Part shown: positions 55,537 through 64,000 of the stretch, one piece after another
How the letters are laid out: each line of letters opens with the position of its first letter
How positions within the stretch are numbered: the first letter of the stretch is position 1
DNA from: Nematostella vectensis
Lineage: Eukaryota > Cnidaria > Anthozoa > Actiniaria > Edwardsiidae
Direction of reading: 5' to 3'
Assembly: GCF_932526225.1 (NCBI RefSeq)
Contig: NC_064037.1
Span: 5,599,703 to 5,663,702 of the forward strand
Length of the DNA: 64,000 nt
Notes under the pieces: generated by a model
The model's input: the letters and a program-made list of their open reading frames with translations, nothing else
Told to the model about the DNA's origin: nothing
Database searches by the model: none
Translations under genes and position numbers: made by a program

Positions 55537-58500
55537 CTAAAGCGTAGTTTCGCGACAATTATTAATTTTACTTTCTAATATAGTATCACCTTTTCGCTCT
55601 AAAGATTCTGTAATTTCTAAAGCCTTTTCCATTAGCTTGCTGAACATATCTTCTTCTTTATCTTGATTGGCAAGAGTTGACCACGTAATTGGGTTGTTAT
55701 CCTCATGATTGGCTAGAGATGAGCACGTGTGTGGAATCTCCTCTTTTTGATTGGCCAGTGACACGAACCACGTCTGTGGAGTGTCCTCTTCATTTTCCTT
55801 TTTCTGATTGGCTATTTCTGGACACGTGTTTGGAATACTTGAAGACGGAAGGTCCTGTACCAAAGATTTCACGGAACCATTAATCGTAGACGAGCTCGAA
55901 GACTTATAATCTGTCTTTTGCAAACGACCACTTTTCTGTTCGAGTTCTCCATAAGCGCTGTCTGCTCCGGTCGAAAGCTTGCCAGAATATCCCGATGCAT
56001 GGCTTAGCTCGTTATCAGTAGATCTACCAGAATCCTCGCTCCCTGCTCTGCTTGAAGTCGAGATTCTTTTCTCGGAATCGCAATCGAGCCGTAAATCGCT
56101 TATGACTACTGTCTTTCTAGACCCTAATTCATAGTTGTTGATTAAATCACAGGAGGCGCTTAGTGTTTGTTCTTTTACGATGATTGGTATCGCTGTTGCT
56201 TTCCCTGAGACGTTCTTCTCCAAATCCCAACCGCTGCTCTTCATACCCCATTGAGTTTTATTGTTTGTAGAGTTCTCCTTTTCGGTCACCATCACATGTG
56301 ACCAAACCACAGACGGAATACTCGAGTCTACCCTAGCCCTATGCCCGCCGCCCAATTCGACTATTTCGTCGAGTGAATCGTCTATGAGGCTTTCGCGAAC
56401 GTTGTTGGGGTACCATTCTTGGGAGAGCGTCAAACGTGAACCCATTTGCTCCTCGACAACCTCCCGCTCTAGCAGCCGGGATATGACAAGACTGCAAGGC
56501 CTGCTGGGAATGTCGTTGCCATGGATACCACGTCTGTGTATAAGAAGCTGTGACGCAGCGCGTGACCCCGCAAGACTCATCTCGCTCAGATCCACGATCA
56601 GCTTTCCCGGATGCACAGACTCCTCATCAGAATCTAAGTAAACTTCTTCCGCTTTGTGGTTTTCAACGGGGATCAGATTTTGGACCACGAACATCAGGCA
56701 AATTCCTATGACGACAGCGGCGCTAGAGAGATAAAACGCCACGTCATACCTTCCGAGCCTATCGAAGATGAACCCTAATTCAAACAAACAAAAGCATGGT
56801 TAAAGAATATCGACCAAACTATATTTTTGTTGGTTCTTTACATTTAAAAATACAACCCTTTTTTAAGGAAATCCCAAGACTCAAGAGAAAGGGCATTCAC
56901 ACAATTGAAGTTTGACTTGAATAGCAATATTTTTTAAAAAAAAATATATCTGTTTCTTATTTTAATGAAATGTTGATGCTTCGCGTGATTATTATTCCAT
57001 AAAAGTAAAAGAGGCCTGATTTACAATCTTCAAACTAGGAATGTTTCTGAGAAAAATTATTACGGAAACAAATTTCGGGAAATGCTTATCATCGTTTGGG
57101 TTGGCTTGTTTTTGTGTGCAAACAGGTGTGCAAACTATTAACACACCTGACACAGGGGTCCCAAGGATCAAGGGGATAGCGATTACTCCATACAGGTTAC
57201 CAAACGCCCGAGGCATCATGACCTTGCCTATTAACATACCTGACACAGGGGGCCCAAGGATCAAGGGGATAGCGATTACTCCATACAGGTTACCAAACGC
57301 CCGAGGCATCATGGCCTTGCCCATTAACAAACCTGACACAGGGGGCCCAAGGATCAAGGGGATAGCGATTACTCCATACAGGTTATCAAACGCCCGAGGC
57401 ATCATGCCCTTGCCTATTAACATACCTGACACAGGGGGCCCAAGGATCAAGGGGATAGCGATTACCCCATACAGGTTACCAAACGCCCGAGGCATCATGA
57501 CCTTGCCAACGATCAACTCCGTTCCCATGCCAACCATCACCGACCAGCACCCATCGCACAGACCAAACGCGACCACGTACCCCAACAACACAGGGTACCC
57601 GTAGATCGAGGCTAATGGGCAGAGCGCGGTAGCTACGGCTTGGATGAGTAGGAGCACCTGAAGGATCTGGATTCGCCGACGCCGGAAGACATCCCCGATC
57701 TTGCCGAACACGATTTTGGATACCGTCTGGGTGATCGCAAGGTAGGCGATGAGTAAAGTGCTCTGTGTATCTGGTACACCTATATCCTTTGCTATGCGGA
57801 TCTACAACAAAGAAACAAGAGACTGCGTATAAGGATCATGAATAATAATCTGTAGTACGACTCCCGGTATCGTGCTTATTAGTGCACTCGAATTATTTCA
57901 AATACTTTTAAAAGTTTATTCTACAAAATGAGTATCGCGGGGTTTCTCCCTAGATGGTGGAAGTCGTACTACAGCGTTGGGTAGCTCCCCGATCCCAAAC
58001 TCACCGCAGCGAATACTCACAAAGTCTCCGTCACAAGAGTTTTAAATTATAAGATGAGCGGGACAGGCGTGAAGAATTCGATGTTGTCCTTAGCTCATCA
58101 GTCGACCTCGGCAACGGCTCGGCAGCCTTTAGTAAAAGTTAATGGGTAAGGCAGAAGGACAGCGCAAGCCTTTTATATAATTTAAAAAACTAGTGTTAAC
58201 TACCACTCTGTGATCATTGTGATTATTTATAAGGGTATGATGGAGGCGTGGTTATTAATAGAGTCTTAGTGACGCAAGAAGTGATTTTTTTTGCATTTCG
58301 TACTCTTGGGACCTGACAAGCATTACAAAAGACCTAACTTTTAATTCAGTTAATCTTTTGGAGACACAAAACGTACAATTAGCGGAAAGCCTTACATCGA
58401 TTTGGCTGTCTTCGAACCGAATCAAAATTCGTTTTTTTATTACATTAAGCGTTAACGTGTTATTATATTAAGCGTTGAAAATTTATTTTATTAAGCTTTA

Positions 58501-61500
58501 GCTGTTTTTTGACATTGGGCTTGATTTGTTATTACATTGAGCGTTAGTATTACATCAAGCGTCAAATATTTTTACATTAATATTAAGCGGCAGTTTTACA
58601 TTAAGCGGTGATACAGGTGTGACTTCCCACCGAGGGCATCTCTTAGTCCGTGCTGCGCCTCAAAACTTTTCTTAAATAAACCAGGCAAGGTCGAGTGCTG
58701 ATTATGAGTTGGATTTCCAAGAGAATAATGTCATGTTCGTTTCACTGAATTATTTCCATTTGCTTGCAGGCAGATGGGCTGTGCAAAAATGTGTCTCGTC
58801 CTGATAAGATAACTTCTTGGTAACAAAACGCCTTAAGGACATAAGAAGTAGTTGATAAGAAGTAGTAAAAATACTAAATGTTGGACACATAAGCGTTATC
58901 TATCATTTCCACATCTGCGTAATAACAGAGGGGATACACCCAGCCCGTGGGGAATTTTTGAGGGCACTTACCACAAACACAAATGGAATAAAGTACCCGA
59001 ATATGACGAATCCGAGTGCTGTAACCCACACCACGAAGGCGCGGTCACGCCAGAACACGGGGTCAAAGAACAGCCGGGCCAGCTGGCGCAGAGCGTGTCC
59101 TGTAGACGTTAGGCACTCAACCACACCCACAGGTCTGCGCTTGCGCAGTTTCTCTGATTTCATTTTAAATTCCGTTTTTTCCTGAGATAGGTAAGTTATG
59201 CCACATAAAAACACCAGCGCACAGATCGCGGCGGAGAGCTGGAACGTCTTCCTCCAGTTGAACGCCTTGTTTAAGTGCTCTAGGAGTAGAATCATGACAG
59301 GCGTTCCAACACCTGACCCAGACAGGCAAATCCCGTACGCAAGGGACAAGTGTCTTTTGAAGTATAACGTCAGAGCCGCGATCGAGCCAAAGTACGCTAG
59401 ACTCGCGCCTAGCCCCCAGACAATCCCATACGTTACATACAGCCAAGAGAATCGCGTGACGTATGACGTCATCAGGAGTCCAAATACGGACATGACTCCG
59501 CCCAGACAAGTGACAATGCGGCTGTTCCATCGAGCACATAGTGCAGTGGCCAGCGGTCCATTCATGAAAGTGAGGCCGAATGCTATAGAGCCTATCCATG
59601 CTGTGGAATAATACACGATATTCAACATTAGAATAGAAATGCAATGAAATGTTTGAACTGTCACGTGCTAGACTTTAACAACACAGTAGGTGATTTAGCA
59701 AGTGACAGATCGATGTCATGTTACCGTCCTTACTGATTATTTAAAGATATGGAATAAAACTATTTCCCGTACAATATAATTATAGCATGCTATAGATATT
59801 TCGGCTTTTCCCGGCATGAACCGGATCGGGAATGCTTTAGGTAGTGTTACTCTTGAAATTCTGCGCGACAATCATTACTGCGAAAAAAGATAGCAGTGAT
59901 TCGTAATAATGAAGCATGGCGAACTTATGACCTTGTACATTCGAATTATTTTCGTAGTGTTTTCCTGCCTGGTTCCATTTGTTCGCGGAAATCACCGAGT
60001 TACATGATACCCATGATAGGCGGAAACGCAAACATTCGCAGAATCCTTGTGGTTAACAACATAAACATATAGTGGAACCTGGATTTTGCGATCACTCCCT
60101 TAGGGCACCTAAGAAACCCATGCATTGGCATGCTAGCAGGCCCTAGCATGCAGATCTGGGACAACCGATGTTATAGTAGGATGTGGGTATGTTGTACTTT
60201 CAAGATGGCGGCGAGTGCGAATTCCTGGTTTACCCACGGGAGAAGCGCGCATACACCTATTTCAAAAAACGTTGTCAGTGCGAATGGCAAATGGCGATTG
60301 TGAAATGGCAGTTCTACGACCGAAAGGACCCATGGATCCCAAAACATCTGTTCCAAATTCAGAAAAATTTAAATGGAACAATACGACTGTCCATTTAATG
60401 TAATTAATATATGGTTCTGACATCGCTTGAGTTTATTTATCACCTTTATTTTTACAAATAATTACTACCCATAAACACCTTTCGGTAGTAGAACTGCCAT
60501 TTGGCAATTACCATTCGCCGTTCGCACTGACAACCTTTATTGAAATAGGCTTGCTCGTTTCCCCCAGATTTTCATTACAAGGGTTTTTTTCTCTCTCGAA
60601 TATCTGGACACAACAAATTTGAAATATTGTCAGTTACTTAATGATTTAAGGTTTTGATCAGCAACAAGATAAAGTGTATAATACCGCTAAACAGTCACTA
60701 AACAGTCCGTGCTACATACATATAAACCGAAACTTCCTGTCAGGAACCCGATACACATATGCGTCGTGTTAGAGTTGGCGCTCAACAGGCACGTAGCATC
60801 GTCGCAATGTAGGAAATGCAAAGCCAGGATTTTCTAGGGGGGAGGGGGGGCACCTAGCAAGCTCCAACTGAGTTTAATTCGACTTGTAACCAAAGTTAGG
60901 GTTTAGTAAATCCTAGCCGGCTTTAAACACTGTGCTTAGAAAGCTAGAGTACTACCCTTGAACGTTATTGGGTGATGGCTTTTCAGGGTAGTGAAAATGA
61001 CTTCACTTTACTTAAATGAATAGTGCGACCTTTCATAAAAAATATATAATTTGCACAGCGCATACCAAAAGTACTAATTAGATTAATTAGACTTGATTGT
61101 TGCCTCGAAGAAGGCTTTAGTTTTGCTACTTTGGCTAACTACAGTAACCTCTAGGGAGTGGCTCGTGGGACGAAACGGAGTCAATAGACTTTCGGAAGAT
61201 GTTCGTCAGCATAGGTGTAATAGTGGTTGCTACCTCTAAGGATTGTAGGGTGCAACCCGTCGGGGCCGGCTGATTTTGATGTCTTGAGACCTTTAAGAGT
61301 TTTAAGACGCCAGTTACAAGAATATCAGCCATTTTCGGACACTTGCGTTGAAGATGAGGGATCGAGTTAGTGTTCTCAGGGAGAAGTTAAGGCAGAACTG
61401 CTGGTTTAAGACTGTCGCCTTCTCTGTATCTGGTTCAGCAAAGGAGTGGTCTCGGTTTTAAGGGGTGCCATAGATTGGCCGTCTTTCCGCTGGGAGGCGA

Positions 61501-64000
61501 TGAGCTCCCAGAAGGATTTTGATCGGACATCCCCAATAACATCGGTGATGTAGTTATTGCGCGCCTTCCGCAGAGCGCAGCTCAAACGCCCCCTAGCCGA
61601 GCGCCATTTCGACCGCAATTTTGTAGTTCTCGTCTTCTTGAACTTTATGTGTAGGCGGTGTTTTGCCTAAGAAGACATCGCAGACTCGGAGTTAGCCATG
61701 GTAATTCATCGCGTCCATTAAAAGGCCTATATGGGATGTTGGTTTCAATGGACCTTAGTAGCGCCCCTTTAAATAGATTTCAGATCCTGCTTTGGTGGCT
61801 ATACAAAGGCGCCTCCGCCAAGGTTCTAGGTAGCCACACAAACGAAGCCGTAGCAGACCTCGAAATATTGGGGGGGGGGGGGGGGGCACGATACAGAAAC
61901 ATCAAGAAAACAATAGGGGCACCGCCACGCCTCTACTGGCACGTGCCCCGCCCCTACGGCCCTGAACTCCTTAAAAGGCATCATGTATTTGCTACCACAA
62001 AGTAAGGACCACACAAATATGTTTTGATCAAAATGCGCCAGCCCTTGAGTATCCCATGCTTGATCCGATACTTGTTTGTCTCGCATTTTCGCCATGACTA
62101 CTCAATCGTTTATCCTGGTCTTATGTGATCATTGCCCTCATGCTCAGGAAATGGGTTCCCTTCCCCGATTCCCTTCGAATTCTTTTTTAACAAATTAACT
62201 GAATAAAGAGTCTTGGCTCTCTCTCCATGCGCCATCTTTACGACCTACAATAGCAGAATTTGTATCTTTATTGCTTTGTCTTTGTTTTTTGTATGGTCTG
62301 TCGGGACTCGAGGCCATGGGCAGTCTCCGTTTAACAGACCTCCCAACGGGTAGATATCTGTCATGTCTAGCTTGGAGCACCATAGATATTGGGCCAGGGA
62401 AACTCAACACCCCTTCACCCTTCACCCTCTCCCACAGTGCCAACCACACGGTTCAAAGTCCGCTCTTGTGATCATTTTTCGCTGTAGGGCATATTTCGGT
62501 GTATGTTAGTAATTAATTATCAGTAAATATGACAACTGGTTCTGGGTTTCTTTCCTAGGTATTCCATAAGCGCCATTTTACAGAAGTCAGTCATTGTCTT
62601 TCTTGCTGACGCGCGGAATGTTTTTCATCGCTCAATATCGATCAGTCATTCACACCTCTTATTGGTAAATAGATTTGCATAATTTTCTATGGACTCGTGA
62701 AGCTTTACAAAACAATATTCTCAAAAAGCCTAAAAGGATGCACCCCCTGCTAAACTAACACGAAGCACGAGTGAACAAAAACAAGAAATTGACCTTACTC
62801 TTATTATAAGACCCTGTCAAAGTCCTACCCGCCTTCCCATAAGACGATAAACCCATCCGATTACGACTATATAGTGCCCCGCAGAAACGCATATAAAGAT
62901 ACCGTTGGATAGGTTTCATATCCTTGTGTAATGAAAGAGTCAAGATAATCGAATGGAATACATTAGGTTTTCGTGAGGTTTTGCTAAAAAGTGTCTTTGG
63001 TTGTTTTACCTATTTTTCTTGATTCCCGACATACATCTGAAGTATAGCGGCTTTAAGCTAGGTAGCTATCCAAGTATTTTTCACCAGCTCAGGAAACGTA
63101 CAGGAAATAAAAATATATCCAACAAAATCCAATTTTCCATGGCTGACTGCAAATTTTTTAAATGTCAAAATGTTGCAATTTTTAGACCACAAGTACATAT
63201 TATCAATAAAGGTCGGGTTTTATTCTTTAAACGCGTACGTTAGGACGAAATTTATACCACTGGGACCCGCGCCTCCATACTTTCTTGAGGCTTCATTGCT
63301 CAGGGAACGTTTCACGTTTAAAACACGTGATAAAAAAAGCTTGCGACTTCATGTTAGACCGCTAAGAGCAGAGGTGAAATCTTTTGAATGTTCCCTGGGT
63401 TTTATTTTTAGTTAGTATAGCATTGTTTTCGAGCGATCCAAACCTCAGACCTTCAGTCGGAAAATGTTAATTCTAAATGTTCATTAGAATAATTTAATAA
63501 TTCTCTGATGTTCTTATAAAGAGTATTTGTCATGAAGCGTCACCATAAAAAAAAAAACTTGGAGGAACCGGATAATCTTCCCTGCTAGCAGAGGTCTCTT
63601 AGCGAAATTCATAGAAAAAAGGGCCTCTGCTAGCAGGGAACGAATCATCCAGTATGTTTATCTAACAGACTCTACAGTGCGATGAAGTCACAAAATTACA
63701 CAAATAGCAAAATAGAATAGTGGTGTTATACACGGTAACACATCAACACGAAAAAAAACAAAAAACATCCAAAGCCTCTTATCGCTTTTGTGTAGTTTTC
63801 TTTGTTTCGGCTGTACAAACACTGGGACATTTTATCTTGGTTTCGCTAGAGAAACATTATTATAAATACTGTGGGTTACCGGTTATAAAATTCTAATTGT
63901 TATGCAATATGAATTTTGAAATCGGATGCACGCAGGCTACCGCTTTGTCGACAGACAAACTTACCCGTCGCTGATTCGCCTTGCTTGAAGACTTGGAGGA
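55537..64000 (-). CDS. SLC16-type monocarboxylate transporter (5' end beyond window), with tandemly repeated TM helix
   Basis: Partial major-facilitator protein of the monocarboxylate transporter family, which carries lactate, pyruvate, ketone bodies, aromatic amino acids or thyroid hormones with or without protons. Exons in transcript order: >64000-63965, 59600-58972, 57801-57147 (alternative ends at 57240, 57333, 57426), 56774-55537; GT-AG, phases agree. The first, incomplete exon ends LQVFKQGESAT and joins AWIGSIAFG, the family's TM1-TM2 junction. The second encodes TM2-TM7 (GPLATALCARW, YFGSIAALTLYFKRHLSLAYG, SGSGVGTPV) and the basic central loop. The third carries TM8-TM11 (GKIGDVFRRRR; GLCDGCWSVMVGMGTELIVG). 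The last gives TM12 (FDRLGRYDVAFYLSSAAVV) and a cytosolic tail of about 370 aa with SLANQ-type repeats. The TM1 exon with the usual DGGWGW motif is outside the window. The substrate is not predictable. Odd: four 93-bp copies at the end of exon 3. Confidence 0.9.
57147..57518 (-). repeat. Four in-frame 93-bp repeats at the 3' end of an SLC16 exon, each with a 5' splice site
   Basis: Four head-to-tail copies of exactly 93 bases (31 codons), each coding GK(V/G/A)MMPRAFGNLYGVIA then IPLILGPPVSG, i.e. the family's TM11. Each copy ends TCAG followed by GTATGT, GTTTGT, GTATGT or GTGTGT. Exon ends at 57426, 57333, 57240 and 57147 are all phase 1 and join the next exon's GGTTCATC in frame. The duplicated unit therefore includes about nine bases of former intron. 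The copies differ at only a few positions, implying recent amplification or active homogenisation. Confidence 0.93.
57802..58973 (-). other. SLC16 intron 3, nothing recognised
   Basis: AT-rich intron (57802-58971) between the TM2-TM7 and TM8-TM11 exons. It includes a stretch near 58440-58610 with repeated TTACATTAAGCG-type motifs. No gene or RNA seen. Confidence 0.4.
60257..60549. mobile_element. Foldback repeat in SLC16 intron 2
   Basis: Inverted arms at 60257-60328 and 60477-60549: left CTATTTCAAAAAACGTTGTC, AGTGCGAATGGCAAATGGCG; right carries the complements CGCCGTTCGCACTGACAAC and GAAATAG. The loop is about 150 bases. The left arm follows AAGATGGCGGCGAG. Short open frames here are by-products. 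Confidence 0.65.
61130..61680 (-). pseudogene. LINE (non-LTR retrotransposon) fragment
   Basis: Minus-strand frames read KARNNYITDVIGDVRSKSFW (the region between endonuclease and reverse transcriptase of CR1/jockey-like elements) and, about 280 bases on, QPAPTGCTLQSLEVATTITP followed by MLTNIFRKSIDSVSSHEPLP, like the start of a reverse transcriptase. The two lie in separate frames with stops between, and the catalytic YADD part is absent. It is a dead fragment in the large SLC16 intron. Confidence 0.6.
61842..61968. mobile_element. MITE fragment CAGGGCCGTAG family, inverse orientation
   Basis: Ends GCACGTGCCCCGCCCCTACG then GCCCTG, the complement of the terminus seen at 48496. It contains a poly-G run, and the left side has a degraded GCCGTAGCAGACC terminus. 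Confidence 0.5.
61969..63577. other. SLC16 intron 2, nothing recognised
   Basis: AT-rich intronic sequence with several short open frames on both strands (for example 62195-62449 minus) that have no recognisable domains. Confidence 0.35.
63578..63640. mobile_element. Foldback MITE, CCCTGCTAGCAGAGGCC family, copy 3
   Basis: A 63-bp hairpin TTCCCTGCTAGCAGAGG ... CCTCTGCTAGCAGGGAA. The flanks CGGATAATC and CGAATCATC agree at 7 of 9 positions, consistent with a decayed 9-bp target duplication. Confidence 0.8.

Noticed and set aside
57041..57604. 187-codon plus-strand frame opposite the SLC16 repeats
   Set aside because: It is the antisense shadow of the four 93-bp repeats; the minus strand matches the transporter family and has splice sites.
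62195..62449. 84-codon minus-strand frame in the SLC16 intron
   Set aside because: It has no recognised domain and lies in a repeat-rich intron, and the exon junction 63965 to 59600 is already in phase without it.

Overview
This window is animal nuclear DNA. It holds intron-rich, single-copy genes with GT-AG introns, an animal-type NLK kinase with a TQE activation loop, a 4E-T translational repressor, and many short palindromic transposons, minisatellites and poly-G/C runs. AT-rich introns of a few hundred to a few thousand bases, conserved intron phases and the repeat style suggest an early-branching metazoan, most likely an anthozoan cnidarian. The species call is inference. I assembled six protein-coding genes exon by exon from splice sites and reading-frame continuity.

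Layout: (1) 907-11183 (+), eIF4E transporter 4E-T (14 coding exons). (2) 11184-22808, a gene-poor, repeat-rich stretch with a Penelope-like element remnant and several MITEs. (3) 22809-30350 (+), nemo-like kinase NLK (13 exons). (4) 30351-34502, the intergenic space between convergent genes, with a 37-bp minisatellite. (5) 34503-40381 (-), a multi-pass membrane protein I do not recognise (9 exons); a second 37-bp minisatellite lies in an intron. (6) 41144-45119 (+), NME6-type nucleoside diphosphate kinase (6 exons), head to head with gene 5. (7) 46097-52558 (-), a tetraspanin (9 exons). (8) 55537-64000 (-), an SLC16/monocarboxylate-transporter-like gene whose 5' end lies beyond the right edge.

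Two observations stand out. First, a tandem dimer inside a tetraspanin intron (50436-50920, minus strand) carries two hammerhead self-cleaving ribozymes whose predicted cleavage sites are 354 nt apart. This is the architecture of an animal retrozyme (hammerhead circular-RNA retroelement). The ribozymes lie sense to the host gene, so they would be transcribed within its pre-mRNA. Second, the SLC16-like gene carries four in-frame 93-bp copies of the end of a coding exon, each with its own phase-compatible 5' splice site. Splicing could therefore yield proteins with one to four copies of one transmembrane helix.

The mobile landscape resolves into several non-autonomous families with readable target-site duplications: a CCCTGCTAGCAGAGGCC foldback family with about 9-bp TSDs (three copies), a CAGGGCTTCTGG family with 6-bp TSDs (two copies, in 4E-T and NLK introns), a CAGGCCCGTA(G/C)CCAGG family with 5-bp TSDs (three bounded copies plus fragments), and isolated palindromes. 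Apart from 4E-T (mRNA repression) and NLK (Wnt/MAPK-type signalling), the genes do not form an obvious shared pathway. They look like an ordinary stretch of unrelated metazoan genes.
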